From Prauserella salsuginis (GTDB lineage: Bacteria; Actinomycetota; Actinomycetes; Mycobacteriales; Pseudonocardiaceae), in assembly GCF_024648885.1 (NCBI RefSeq), contig NZ_JANBBF010000014.1:1-64000 (forward strand): DNA of 64,000 nt, in the 5' to 3' direction. Of the stretch, positions 28,912-38,254 are shown one piece after another. The stretch's first letter is position 1. Each line of letters starts with the position of its first letter. Under the pieces are notes generated by a model. The model was not told where the DNA came from. It did no database searches and was given only the letters and a program-made list of their open reading frames with translations. The position numbers and the translations under genes were made by a program.

Positions 28912-29774
28912 CGCAGCCCTCCGAACAGATCGGTTTCCGCACCCTCGGCCGGGCCGTGGGCCAGCACGAAGTGCTCGGCCCCGGGAACCGGCTGGGCGAT
29001 GCCGTTGGACAGGGCGAAACAGTCCGGCCCGACGTCGACCTGCGTCTCGTGGGCGGCGAGCGCGGCGAACTTGCGCCACCGGTGCGCGCGGATGTCGACC
29101 ACCGTCGTGACTGCCTCGTCCGGAGTCGTCGGCAGCTCGTCGTCGGCGGGCACCCGGAACCCGACGTCGCCCGCGGCGCGCAGGGCGGCCAGGCCGTCGG
29201 TCACCGCCCTGCGCGAGGACACCGTGTGGAACACCCGCTGCACCGACGCTGCCCGCGGCGCCGCCGCCATGGTGATCTCGTGGGCACGGATGTGGTCCGG
29301 ATGGCCGTACCCGCCGTGGCTGTCGTAGGTGACGACGACCTGGGGCCGCAGCTCGTCGAGGATCGCCGTCAGCTGTTCGGCCTGCTGGTCGAGGTCGCCG
29401 CCGACGAACGCGCGCGGATGCTCCGCCGACGGCGTGCCCGCCATCCCCGAATCGCGCCAACGGCCCATGCCGCCGAGGTAGCGGTGGGCGGTCCAGCCCA
29501 GGGCCCGTCCCGCAGCGGCGAGCTCCGCACTGCGGTATCCGCCCAGCTGGTCGCCCGCCCACGCGCCGAGTTCGCTCAGGGCGGGCGGAATGATCTCGCC
29601 CTCCTCACCGAGCGTGCACGTGACCACGGTCACATGTGCCCCCTCGGCCGCGTAGCGGGCGATCGTGCCGCCCGTCGTGATGCTCTCGTCGTCCGGATGC
29701 GCATGCACCAGCACGACCCTGCGCCCGTCGGTCCCGCGCTGCCGGTCGGTCCCGCGCTCATCGTCCGAGATCAC
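28908..29774 (-). CDS. mshB: GlcNAc-inositol deacetylase (mycothiol synthesis)
   Basis: Removes the acetyl group from GlcNAc-Ins, the second chemical step of mycothiol synthesis. The 288-residue LmbE-like zinc hydrolase has the A25-H-P-D-D-E30 motif (Zn ligands His26, Asp29), the YGHPDH segment with the third His ligand, and a C-terminal extension as in M. tuberculosis MshB. It is the first gene of a three-gene operon. GTG at 29774 is the first usable start. It is divergent from the peptide transporter ATPase with 114 bp between them. Confidence 0.93.
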   Translation of the reverse strand: MISDDERGTDRQRGTDGRRVVLVHAHPDDESITTGGTIARYAAEGAHVTVVTCTLGEEGEIIPPALSELGAWAGDQLGGYRSAELAAAGRALGWTAHRYLGGMGRWRDSGMAGTPSAEHPRAFVGGDLDQQAEQLTAILDELRPQVVVTYDSHGGYGHPDHIRAHEITMAAAPRAASVQRVFHTVSSRRAVTDGLAALRAAGDVGFRVPADDELPTTPDEAVTTVVDIRAHRWRKFAALAAHETQVDVGPDCFALSNGIAQPVPGAEHFVLAHGPAEGAETDLFGGLR

Positions 29775-29888
29775 AGCTCAACATTAGTTCCTTCGGCCCG
29801 TCCCTCGAACGGCCCATGTCGACTATCCTCGCGGCCACGTCCACGACCACCGAACGTGGCACCCGAACCCGCACTCGAAGGGCATCTG

Positions 29889-31676
29889 GTGAGCACAGAA
29901 ACACAATCACCGCAGGCCGCCGGCACAACCGGGCCAGTCCTGTCCATTTCGGACCTCAACATCTCGTTCAAGACCGAGGACGGTCCGGTCGATGCCGTCA
30001 AGGGCATCAGCTTCGACGTCGAACCCGGGGAGATCCTCGCGATCGTCGGTGAGTCCGGGTCGGGTAAGTCCGTGACCTCGATGTCCGTTCCCGGGCTGCT
30101 GCCGAAGACGTCGTCGATCACGGGTGCGCGCAAGGTCGAGGACCTCGACCTCGGCGGGCTGCCACCCAAGGAGCTGCGCAAGCACCGCGGCAACGACGTC
30201 GCGATGATCTTCCAGGAGCCGATGACCGCGCTGAACCCGATGTACACCATCGGCTGGCAGCTGCGGGAGTCGCTGCGGGCGCACAACAAGAACATGTCGA
30301 AGGCCGCCGCCGACAAGCGCGCCGTCGAGCTCCTCGAACTGGTCGGCTTCCCCGAGCCCGAAACGCGGATCACGCAGTATCCGCACCAGCTCTCGGGCGG
30401 TCTGCGCCAACGGGTGGTCATCGCGATGGCGATCTCCTGCGACCCGAAGATCATCATCGCGGACGAGCCGACGACGGCGCTCGACGTGACCGTGCAGGCG
30501 GAGATCCTCGGGCTGCTGCGCAAGCTGCGCGACGAGCTCAACACCGCGATCGTGCTGATCACCCACGACATGGGGGTCGTCGCCGACCTCGCCGACCGCG
30601 TGCTCGTGATGTACCACGGCGAGATCGTCGAACAGGCGCCCGTCGAGGACCTGTTCGCGAACCCGCAGGAGGACTACACGCGGCGCCTCCTGTCCGCGGT
30701 GCCCGTGCTGGGATCGCGCCCTGCGGGACGCAGGCTCCTCGAGTCCGAGCCTGCCGCGACGTCCGAGCCCGAGATCTCCGATTCCGAGGTCGCGGAACGG
30801 CTCAAAGCGGTCGAAGAGGAACTCGCAAGCGAGGTCAAGGACGAGGCACCCGCTCTCGAACTCAAGAACATCGTGCTGGAGTTCCCCGGCCGTGGCCGCA
30901 AGAACAAGGTCCGCGCCGTCGACGACGTGTCGCTGAGCATCCAGCGAGGCGAGATCGTCGGCCTGGTCGGCGAGTCCGGCTCCGGCAAATCGACCGTCGG
31001 CCGGTGTGCGACCCGGCTGCTCGACCCGACCTCCGGCACCGTGTCCGTCGGCGGCCGTGACATCACGAAGCTGTCGACGAAGCAGCTGCGGCCGCTGCGC
31101 CGCTACTTCTCCATCGTCTTCCAGGACCCGGCCTCCACGCTGGACCCGAAGATGACGATCGGCGAATCGATCGCCGAGCCGCTGGTGCTGCACAAGGTGC
31201 TCTCCGGCACGGCGCTGACCTCGCGGGTGACCGACCTGCTCGACCAGGTGCAGCTCTCCGGCCACTACCGGAACCGCTACCCGCACGAGCTCTCCGGTGG
31301 TCAGCGGCAGCGCATCGCGATCGCACGCGCGCTGGCGCTCGACCCGAAGCTGCTCATCGCGGACGAGCCGACGTCGGCGCTCGACGTATCGGTGCAGGCC
31401 AAGGTCCTCGACCTGTTCCTCGACCTGCAGCAGCGCCTGAACTTCGCGTGCCTGTTCATCAGCCACGACCTCGCCGTCGTGGACCTGCTGGCCGACCGGG
31501 TCGCGGTGATGCGCAAGGGCGAGCTGGTCGAGGTCGGCGAACGGGACCAGGTGCTGCACGACCCGCAGCACGACTACACCAAGCGCCTGCTGGCCGCCGC
31601 CCCGGTGGCCGACCCGACGAAGCAGCGCGAACGCCGCGAAGCCTGGGAGGCGGGCCGCTACACGCTCGCCGAATGA
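29889..31676 (+). CDS. Oligopeptide ABC transporter, fused double ATPase
   Basis: A 595-residue protein joining DppD- and DppF-type nucleotide-binding domains. First domain: Walker A G54-ESGSGKS61, signature LSGGLRQRV, Walker B IIIADEPTTALD. An acidic linker (about 275-325) leads to the second: Walker A 361-368, signature LSGGQRQRI, LLIADEPTSALD, and the C-terminal oligopeptide-type extension (QHDYTKRLL). It powers import with the permeases at 32074-34018, which lie on the opposite strand and converge on it. GTG at 29889 follows AAGGG by 6 nt. Confidence 0.93.
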   Translation: MSTETQSPQAAGTTGPVLSISDLNISFKTEDGPVDAVKGISFDVEPGEILAIVGESGSGKSVTSMSVPGLLPKTSSITGARKVEDLDLGGLPPKELRKHRGNDVAMIFQEPMTALNPMYTIGWQLRESLRAHNKNMSKAAADKRAVELLELVGFPEPETRITQYPHQLSGGLRQRVVIAMAISCDPKIIIADEPTTALDVTVQAEILGLLRKLRDELNTAIVLITHDMGVVADLADRVLVMYHGEIVEQAPVEDLFANPQEDYTRRLLSAVPVLGSRPAGRRLLESEPAATSEPEISDSEVAERLKAVEEELASEVKDEAPALELKNIVLEFPGRGRKNKVRAVDDVSLSIQRGEIVGLVGESGSGKSTVGRCATRLLDPTSGTVSVGGRDITKLSTKQLRPLRRYFSIVFQDPASTLDPKMTIGESIAEPLVLHKVLSGTALTSRVTDLLDQVQLSGHYRNRYPHELSGGQRQRIAIARALALDPKLLIADEPTSALDVSVQAKVLDLFLDLQQRLNFACLFISHDLAVVDLLADRVAVMRKGELVEVGERDQVLHDPQHDYTKRLLAAAPVADPTKQRERREAWEAGRYTLAE

Positions 31677-31693
31677 GATAGCCGCAGCAGGCG

Positions 31694-31738
31694 AACGGGG
31701 CGGTGGTCGATTCCGAAAGGAACGGCCACCGCCCCGTT
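31694..31738 (+). terminator. Rho-independent terminator after the ABC ATPase
   Basis: A perfect 13-bp stem (AACGGGGCGGTGG with CCACCGCCCCGTT) is followed by a T-run, 17 nt after the stop. This is the clearest intrinsic terminator in the window. Confidence 0.85.
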
Positions 31739-31888
31739 TTTCAGCGGGCACCGAATCCCGCGCGGATGGGCACCCGGCACCGGAAAATCCCTCGAACACA
31801 CGAAAACGGGCGCGAGGAGATCCTCGCGCCCGTCCTCCGGCACATCCCGTTTCGCCGAGCGCCGAGGCCACGCCCGGAGATCCGCTAC

Positions 31889-32019
31889 GAGTCCCCGGCG
31901 GCACCGAGCCCCAGCGGCGCTGAGTCTCCGGCGGCACCGAATCCTCGGCGGCACTGAATCCTCGGCGGCAGTGAATCCCCGGCCAGGCTGAGCCCCCGGC
32001 GCTCAATCCCCGGCGGCCC
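31889..32019. repeat. 17-bp imperfect tandem repeat, about eight copies
   Basis: Units vary around GAATCCTCGGCGGCACT (14-17 bp). The array lies in the gap between the convergent ATPase and permease genes, between their two terminators. No frame carries a plausible protein. Confidence 0.8.
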
Positions 32020-32033
32020 GCTACGGAACCGAA

Positions 32034-32065
32034 ACGGGCCGCCACCCCGTGGGGTGGCGGCCCGT
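32034..32065 (-). terminator. Terminator of the peptide permease operon
   Basis: A perfect 15-bp stem (ACGGGCCGCCACCCC with GGGGTGGCGGCCCGT) and a 2-nt loop lie 9 nt after the minus-strand permease stop codon. Confidence 0.75.
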
Positions 32066-32073
32066 CGTCGGCC

Positions 32074-33009
32074 TCACGCCTTTACGCCCCGCTGGCGCGG
32101 GTCGAAGGCGTCCCGCAGCCCGTCACCGATGAAGTTGATCGTCAGCGAGATCAGAACCAGGACCGTGAACGCACCGAAGAACAGCCACGGCCTGCCCTGC
32201 ATCTGCTCGTAGTTCTCCGAGATCACCAGGCCGAGCGAGGTGTCCGGGATCTGCACGCCCAGGCCGATGAACGACAGCGCCGCCTCGGCCAGCACCGCCT
32301 GCGCCACGGCGAGCGTGGCGTTCACGGTGATGGTGCCGACCATGTTCGGCACGAGGTGTTTGAACACGACCCGTCCGGTACCGGCACCGGAGGCACGTGC
32401 GGCCTCGATGAACTCGCGTTGCGACAGTGACATCGCCTCGGCGCGGGTGATCCTGGCGATCGGCATCCACGCGAACATCGCCAGCACCAGTGCCACGACG
32501 TACCAGCTGCCGCTGAGCACCCGCACCATGATCGCCGCGGCCGCGATCGACGGCACGATCAGGAACAGGTCCGTCAGCCGGGAGATCGCCGAGTCGGTGA
32601 ACCCGCGCAGATAGCCGGCGAGCGCACCGAGGACGACGCCGATGATCGTCGTCAGCATGGCCACGGTGATGGCGATGAGCAGGGAGAACTGGGTTCCCCT
32701 GAGCACCTGGGCCATCATGTCCTTGCCGACCTGGGTGGTGCCGAGCGGGTGTTCCACACTCGGATCCACATAGGACGAGAACGACGCGTCGGCGAAGCTG
32801 TGCGGATAGAACAGCGGGACGATGATCGACGCCAGGATGATCAGCGCGAGTACGATCACGCTGCCCATCGCGAGCTTGTGCCGCAGGAACTTCCGCAGCA
32901 CCATCCTGCCCTGACTGCGGGCCTCCGGAAGCGCCTCGGGGGCGCTCCCGCCGGTGTTCTTGCCGTGGCCGGACTCGACACCGGCCTCCATCGAGTTCAA
33001 GTCAGCCAA
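32074..33009 (-). CDS. Oligopeptide ABC transporter permease, DppC type
   Basis: A 311-residue inner-membrane subunit with six transmembrane helices and an N-terminal cytoplasmic segment of about 45 residues. The EAA loop reads EFIEAARASGAGTGRVVFKHLVPN, contacting the ATPase. The TTG start overlaps the last 8 nt of the dppB-type gene and follows GAGG by 7 nt; an ATG six codons later is the alternative. It works with the DppB-type partner, the fused ATPase and the binding lipoprotein at 34211-35968. Confidence 0.9.
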   Translation of the reverse strand: MADLNSMEAGVESGHGKNTGGSAPEALPEARSQGRMVLRKFLRHKLAMGSVIVLALIILASIIVPLFYPHSFADASFSSYVDPSVEHPLGTTQVGKDMMAQVLRGTQFSLLIAITVAMLTTIIGVVLGALAGYLRGFTDSAISRLTDLFLIVPSIAAAAIMVRVLSGSWYVVALVLAMFAWMPIARITRAEAMSLSQREFIEAARASGAGTGRVVFKHLVPNMVGTITVNATLAVAQAVLAEAALSFIGLGVQIPDTSLGLVISENYEQMQGRPWLFFGAFTVLVLISLTINFIGDGLRDAFDPRQRGVKA

Positions 33010-34018
33010 CGCGAATCCTCGGGTCCAGAATGCCGTAAACCAGGTCTGCGATGAGGTTGGCGACGACCACCGCGATGGCGATGACCACGATCCAGCCCAT
33101 CAGCGTGTTCGGGTCGTTCTTGTTCACGGCCTCGACGAGCACCGAGCCCATACCGTTCCACGCGAACACCCGCTCGGTGATGATCGCGCCGGTCACAACC
33201 GTCACGAAGTTCACCGAGAACAGCGTCGTCACCGGGATCAGCGCGTTCCGGAAGGCGTGCCGCATGATCACGCGACCCTGCGAAATGCCCTTGGCCTGCG
33301 CCGTTCGGACGTAGTCCATGTTCATCGTCTCCAGCATCGACGACCGCTGGAAGCGGCTGTAGGCCGCGAAGCTGATGAACATGATCGACAGGGTCGGCAG
33401 CAGCAACCCGCCGATGTAGGTGATGATCGAGCCGAAGAAGCCGTCCCCGCTGAGCGATTCGGGGCTCGTGGTCTTCAGGAACGGATTGCCCAGCCAGGAA
33501 TCCCAGCCCAGGTCGTTGATCATCACGTTAAGGTCGATGCCGTACATCTTCAGCACGATCGCCACACAGAAGATCGGCATCGAGAAGAAGATGAACGCCA
33601 GCGTCGTGGCGATGTAGTCGATCGGCGAGTACTGCTTCACCGCCGCGAGCACACCGACGGCCACACCCAGCAGCAGCGCGATGATCTCCGCGGCGAGGAT
33701 CAGCTGGATCGTGACCTCGAAGGCACTCATGACCTTCGGGAACACGGGCTCCATGTTCGAGCCCTGAGCGATGGAAATACCCCAGTCGCCGGTGAGGAAG
33801 CCACCGAGCCAGTCGAAGTATCTCGGCACGATGCCCTTGTCGAGCCCCAGCTGGTGCGACAGCTGATTGATCGACTCCTGACTCACCCCTGGTTGCGTTC
33901 TCAGTTCGCCGAGAGGATCACCCGCGGCCGCGACCATGCAGAAAACCAGGAAACTTCCGACAAACAGGATCGGAATCGAAATCGCCAATCGGCGAAGGAT
34001 GTAGACAACCAGGTTCAA
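33002..34018 (-). CDS. Oligopeptide ABC transporter permease, DppB type
   Basis: A 338-residue subunit with six transmembrane helices; it starts MNLVVYILRRLAISIPILF, the usual DppB N-terminus. The EAA loop is YVRTAQAKGISQGRVIMRHAFRN. A TTG start at 34018 is chosen because AGGAG lies 7 nt upstream. The periplasmic loop after helix 1 (LRTQPGVSQESINQL) is of normal length. It overlaps dppC by 8 nt. A hairpin separates it from the upstream binding-protein gene. Confidence 0.9.
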   Translation of the reverse strand: MNLVVYILRRLAISIPILFVGSFLVFCMVAAAGDPLGELRTQPGVSQESINQLSHQLGLDKGIVPRYFDWLGGFLTGDWGISIAQGSNMEPVFPKVMSAFEVTIQLILAAEIIALLLGVAVGVLAAVKQYSPIDYIATTLAFIFFSMPIFCVAIVLKMYGIDLNVMINDLGWDSWLGNPFLKTTSPESLSGDGFFGSIITYIGGLLLPTLSIMFISFAAYSRFQRSSMLETMNMDYVRTAQAKGISQGRVIMRHAFRNALIPVTTLFSVNFVTVVTGAIITERVFAWNGMGSVLVEAVNKNDPNTLMGWIVVIAIAVVVANLIADLVYGILDPRIRVG

Positions 34019-34116
34019 CGACTTGCTCCTAGTCCGAGCGCCGCCCGGAATCATGCGCTACTGCTCGCGCCACGATAGTGGTTCCGAGTGCAGAGTAAAC
34101 AGGTACTTACGTCGGA

Positions 34117-34151
34117 CGTCGGGGGCCGGACGGTCTGTCCGACCCCCGACG
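34117..34151 (-). terminator. Hairpin between binding-protein gene and permease genes
   Basis: A 15-bp stem with one mismatch (CGTCGGGGGCCGGAC against GTCCGACCCCCGACG) lies after the stop of the binding-protein gene. It probably lowers permease expression relative to the binding protein. Confidence 0.6.
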
Positions 34152-34201
34152 GTCCACGTCAGCGCGATCGAGTGGTCTCACCCACTGTCAGTGAGCAAGA
34201 A

Positions 34202-34219
34202 GCCGAGTGATCACTCGGC
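34202..34219. promoter_or_regulatory. 18-bp palindrome over a stop codon
   Basis: GCCGAGTGATCACTCGGC covers the last codons and stop of the binding-protein gene. It shares the core AGTGATCACT with the palindrome at 16576-16593. As RNA it forms a stem, so it may act in termination or mRNA stability rather than as an operator. Confidence 0.35.
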
Positions 34220-35968
34220 GGCTTCCCACTCGCCGGCGTTCCACAGCGCACCGTTGTAGGACTGCATGTACACGCGGTCGATTCCGCGGAAGCCCCACAT
34301 CGACGGCGTGGCGAACAGCGGGAGCGTCGCGTGCTCGTTCGCCAGTGCCTTGTCGGCCTCCTGGTAGTGCTTCCGGGCCTCGTCCTCCTTCGTGGCGGCG
34401 ACGGCCGACTCGTAGGCCTCGTCGACCTCCTTGCTCTCCAGGCCCTGCCAGTTCTGACCGCCGTCGGAGGAGTAGAGGTCCGCCTGAGTGGTCTTGAACG
34501 GCTCCGAGGACCAGCCGAACAGCGCGACGTCGTAGTCACCCTTGTCGACCCGGCCGGCCAGGAAGTTGGCGTCCTGGTCGTCCTTGACCTCGATACCGGC
34601 CTTCGCCGCCGCCGACTGGATGATCTCGACGGTCTGCTTCCGGCGGGCGTTCTCGTTGTGGGAGATCTCGATCGAGAGGCGCTTGCCGTCCTTGGCGTAG
34701 ATGCCGTCGTTGCCCTTCTCCCAGCCAGCTTCCTGCAGGATCTTCTCGGCCTCTTCGGCGCCCTGGTCAGCCTTGTCGCTGTAGACGTCCTGGTAGCCGT
34801 CCTCACCCTGGAAGAACACGATGCTCTGCAGCACCTCGGCGTCCGGCTGGACACCCTTCAGCAGCTTGTCGACGATCTGCTGCCTGGGCACGACCGCGAA
34901 GAACGCCTTGCGGGCGGCCTCGTCGGCGAAGATGCGCTTGAAGTTCAGGTCCAGGTGCTCGTAGGTCAGCTGCGGCGCGGAACCGTAGGTGACGCCCTGG
35001 GATTCCAGGTTCTGCATCGTCGTGGCCGCGGTGGAGTCGGGCTGGGTCGACGCGGCGACGTTGATCTCGCCGTTCTCCAACGCGGTGGCCATGGCCTGCG
35101 TGTCCGGGATCGTGCGGACGGTGATCTCCTTGGGACCGCCCTTGGCGCCGATCCACTCCGGGTTCTTGTCGAGCACGACGTTGCCGGAGTTCCGGTCGAA
35201 GCTCTTGATCTTGTACGGACCCGAGCCCGGCATCTTCTCGGCGTCGAAGCCCTTCCACTCGCCGGCCCAGAACTCGGCGACGTCGGAGACCTTCGGCGAG
35301 TCCGGCTTGATCGACGTGATGTCGTCGATTCCCGTCCCTTCCTCCAGGACGTGCGCCGGGAGGACGGCGCCTGCGGAGAACAGGCCCTTGTAGTCGATGT
35401 AGGGCTGCGAGAACTCGGCGGTGAAGGTCTGCGCGTCCTTGCACTCGGGCTGTTCGATCAGCTCGTAGCCGGTGCTGGAGGCGACGTTGAACCCCTCGGC
35501 CTTACCGGAGTGCGACAGCCAGGCGAGGTAGAGGTCGGAGCAGTCCCACGGCTCGCCGTCGGACCACTTGGCGCCTTCCTTGATCTTCCATTCGACGGTG
35601 TAGGGGTCCTCGGAGGTGACCTCGATCGACTCCATGACGTCGCCGTTGGTCAGGACCTCGTTGTTGCCGTCGAGCAAGGTCGGGGCGGTGAGCACCGAGG
35701 TCAGCACGTAGTTGTTGTACGAGCTGTTCGCGTCCGCGGTGTCGTTGTTGTAGGCGGTGAAGTTGTCGTCGATCGCGACGGTCACCGGGTCCATCTCCGG
35801 CACATCGGCGAGTTTGAAGACATCTCCCTCCTGTGCCTTGCCCTCGGCCATGCTCGACACGTCGCCCGACGAGCCGTCCGAGTTTCCTCCTCCGCCGCCA
35901 CAGGCGGTCAGCACCAGAGCCGACACAGCCGTCACAGCCATGGCGGAGATTGCTTTGGATCTCCTCAT
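34211..35968 (-). CDS. Oligopeptide-binding lipoprotein (SBP_bac_5)
   Basis: A 585-residue extracellular lipoprotein that captures peptides for the ABC importer. The signal peptide ends in the lipobox LTAC-G (Cys23), followed by a Gly/Ser linker. SBP_bac_5 features include YTVEWKIKEGAKWSDGEPW and GSGPYKIKSFDRNSGNVVL. AGGAGGG precedes the ATG. It is the first gene of the run with the DppB- and DppC-type permeases, separated from them by a hairpin. An inverted repeat lies 79 bp upstream. Confidence 0.92.
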   Translation of the reverse strand: MRRSKAISAMAVTAVSALVLTACGGGGGNSDGSSGDVSSMAEGKAQEGDVFKLADVPEMDPVTVAIDDNFTAYNNDTADANSSYNNYVLTSVLTAPTLLDGNNEVLTNGDVMESIEVTSEDPYTVEWKIKEGAKWSDGEPWDCSDLYLAWLSHSGKAEGFNVASSTGYELIEQPECKDAQTFTAEFSQPYIDYKGLFSAGAVLPAHVLEEGTGIDDITSIKPDSPKVSDVAEFWAGEWKGFDAEKMPGSGPYKIKSFDRNSGNVVLDKNPEWIGAKGGPKEITVRTIPDTQAMATALENGEINVAASTQPDSTAATTMQNLESQGVTYGSAPQLTYEHLDLNFKRIFADEAARKAFFAVVPRQQIVDKLLKGVQPDAEVLQSIVFFQGEDGYQDVYSDKADQGAEEAEKILQEAGWEKGNDGIYAKDGKRLSIEISHNENARRKQTVEIIQSAAAKAGIEVKDDQDANFLAGRVDKGDYDVALFGWSSEPFKTTQADLYSSDGGQNWQGLESKEVDEAYESAVAATKEDEARKHYQEADKALANEHATLPLFATPSMWGFRGIDRVYMQSYNGALWNAGEWEAAE

Positions 35969-36304
35969 TCGTGTGCCCTCCTAGCACTGAAGACTCTGCG
36001 GTTGTCCGCACCGCAGAGTCCACACCCTCCGGCCGGTCTGACCGGAGCATATGACACGCCAAGCCACTCGTTTGGCGCATATGCGGAGGAACGCTAGGAA
36101 CCGGAGGCACTGCGAGTCACCATCTGCCTTGCGATCGTGACCAAAGGGTGACTTCCGCCTAGCGTCCGGACATCCACTTCTTACGTTCGGTAAACATTTG
36201 TCGCCCACCGAGTGGCATGTGAGGAGCAATGTAAACCCTGAGACCGAATCTCGGGTATCGAAACCGCGGAAATGTTCGACGGGCGCCCCGGCCGCCCGTC
36301 CGGC
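35969..36304. other. Promoter region of the peptide-binding lipoprotein gene
   Basis: A 336-bp gap without a supported gene, between the lpqW-like stop and the lipoprotein start. It contains the inverted repeat at 36047-36084 and otherwise AT-richer promoter-like DNA near 36170-36240. Confidence 0.45.
36047..36084. promoter_or_regulatory. Inverted repeat upstream of the peptide-binding lipoprotein gene
   Basis: Left arm GCATATG-aca-CGCCAA and right arm TTGGCGCATATGC pair over 13 bp with a 3-nt bulge. It lies 79 bp upstream of the ATG, in the promoter region, and may be an operator for peptide or nitrogen control. Confidence 0.45.
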
Positions 36305-38254
36305 TCACTTCTCGCCGCGGCTCCACTCGACCGCTGAGGCGAACGGGCCCGCGGGCATCGGCGAGGCTCGCACGCCCTCGACATCGGCCGTCACGGCGAC
36401 CGTGTCTGTGGGCTGGAACAGGGGAATCGTCACCCCGGCGTCCCACAGCGCCGGCTCAACGGTGCGCAACGCCTCGTCGAGCGGCTTCGAGCCGGTCAGC
36501 GCATCCACGATGATCGACTGCAGTTCGGGGTCGCAGTACCCGGCGGGGTTCGCGGGCCGTATCGGATCGCCGTCCGAATCGTCGCTCTGCGCGGTTTCGG
36601 TCTCGTTCGATCCGGTATCGGAATCGGACGCGTCGCCGGTGGATCCGCCGGATTCGCCGGTTTCGCTTTCGCCGGATCCGGAACCGTCACCGGAGTCGCC
36701 CGGCTCACTTTCTTCCGTACGACCGTCGGCCGATTCCGAACTTTCGTCGGTATTTCCCGCCCCGGAACCGTCCTCGTCTTCATCGCCGCCGGAGGAGCCA
36801 CCGGTGACGAGCGGGGCACAGCCGTAGGACGAGGCGAGCGACGACGCCGGATCGCCACTGACAGGGCGCCCGACGACGGCCATGTCGACCTGCACCGCAC
36901 CGTCGGAGTTCTCACCGGGGGCCAGCAGCCGGTTGAACAGCTCCCGCGGCGCTTGCGGCGTGGCGTCCCTGACCTCGATGCCGGATTCGACGAGCTGGCG
37001 CGTCAACTCGTCGGCGACGGCCTTGAACGGCTGGCGCTCGCCCGGTGCCGCCAGCGCGAGCGACAACGGCTGCCCGTCGCGGGTCCAGGTGCCCGCGACC
37101 CGTTCGTAGCCGGCTTCCTCCAGCAGCATGCGCGCCTTCCGCGGTTGCGGGCGCCGCGGGGAGGAGTCGGCTTGCAACGTCGCGCGGTAGTCGTCGTCCG
37201 AGGGCGGCCGGACGTGCGCTCCCGCCCGCTCGTAACCGGAAGGACCGCCTTCGGCGCCCGCCTCGATGAGCTTGTCACGATCGATGAGGGCCTCGACGGC
37301 TTCCCGCACCTGGTCGTCGGCGAGCGTGGCGACGGGACGCAGCAGCGTGGAGACGACGTAGGGCCGCGGCACCTCCGACACCGACACGTCGTCGCCGAGG
37401 CCGTCGAGTCGTTGCCTGACCGTCTCGTCGGTGCCGACGACGGCGAGCTGGTCGGTACCACTGCCCAACGCGCCCGCGAGCGCCGACGGGTCGGCCCTGC
37501 GGAGCACGACCCGGTCGACGGCGGCGGGGTTCTCCCAGTACCGCTCGTTGCGCTCGAGGACGATCTCGCCCCGGGCCGAGTCGATCGTCGTGATCGCGAA
37601 CGGACCGCCGTATGCGGGGAAGCTGTCGCTCAGCGCGTTCTGCCAGCCGCCGGGAACGTCCTTCATCAGGTGCTGCGGCAGCAGGTGGTCGAACAGCGTC
37701 CGCCACCCCGGATACGGCTCGGAAAACTCGACGTCGACGCGCTTGCCACCGTCCGCAGGACGGATCTCGGAGATCAGCCGGTAGCCCGCATCGCCCACGA
37801 CGCCGGGCTGTGACGTCATCGCCTCGTGCAGGTAGACGAAGTCCTCGACAGCGATGGGCGCACCGTCGGACCAGGACGCATCGGGACGGATCCGGTAGGA
37901 GACGGTGAACGGGTCGTGCGCGGTGACCTCGGCCGACTTCATGAGCCGCTCGTCGAGCACCCGCCCGCCGTCGTCACCCTCCCGGAAGACCGACGGCAGC
38001 AACATCGTCGCCAGCGCCTGGGTCGTCGTCGACTGGTCGGCGAGGTTGTGCGGGTTGTAGCCGCCGCCGATGGAGTCGACGGCCACGGCGATGTCCGAGC
38101 TGTCACCGGGAGCCGCCGTCGACGTCGCCGCGACGGGCGAGCTGACCACCGGCGGAGGCGGCATGTTCGTACACGCCGTCACCAGCAAGGCCACCAGCGC
38201 GAACACGAGCACGGCCGGCTTCCGGCCTGCTCGCCCCCCAATGATCGCGCGCAC
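36305..38254 (-). CDS. lpqW: LpqW-like lipoprotein of the SBP_bac_5 fold
   Basis: A 649-residue lipoprotein directly upstream of typA, the place of lpqW (Rv1166) next to typA (Rv1165). LpqW of mycobacteria does not import peptides but steers mannolipid (PIM/LAM) synthesis at the membrane. Lipobox VTAC gives Cys28. Solute-binding features: SDGAPIAVEDFVYLHE, AYGGPFAITTID. An insert of about 80 residues, nearly all Ser, Gly, Asp, Glu and Thr, lies at about 485-565 between two Cys (SYGCAPL and AGYCDPEL). GTG follows GGGGAG by 9 nt. If mycobacterial-type LAM is absent here, a peptide-binding role remains possible. Confidence 0.75.
   Translation of the reverse strand: MRAIIGGRAGRKPAVLVFALVALLVTACTNMPPPPVVSSPVAATSTAAPGDSSDIAVAVDSIGGGYNPHNLADQSTTTQALATMLLPSVFREGDDGGRVLDERLMKSAEVTAHDPFTVSYRIRPDASWSDGAPIAVEDFVYLHEAMTSQPGVVGDAGYRLISEIRPADGGKRVDVEFSEPYPGWRTLFDHLLPQHLMKDVPGGWQNALSDSFPAYGGPFAITTIDSARGEIVLERNERYWENPAAVDRVVLRRADPSALAGALGSGTDQLAVVGTDETVRQRLDGLGDDVSVSEVPRPYVVSTLLRPVATLADDQVREAVEALIDRDKLIEAGAEGGPSGYERAGAHVRPPSDDDYRATLQADSSPRRPQPRKARMLLEEAGYERVAGTWTRDGQPLSLALAAPGERQPFKAVADELTRQLVESGIEVRDATPQAPRELFNRLLAPGENSDGAVQVDMAVVGRPVSGDPASSLASSYGCAPLVTGGSSGGDEDEDGSGAGNTDESSESADGRTEESEPGDSGDGSGSGESETGESGGSTGDASDSDTGSNETETAQSDDSDGDPIRPANPAGYCDPELQSIIVDALTGSKPLDEALRTVEPALWDAGVTIPLFQPTDTVAVTADVEGVRASPMPAGPFASAVEWSRGEK

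Noticed and set aside
34202-34219. Operator for the permease genes
   Set aside because: The palindrome overlaps the stop codon of the binding-protein gene and is followed by a terminator-like hairpin, so an RNA role is likelier; kept only as a low-confidence site.
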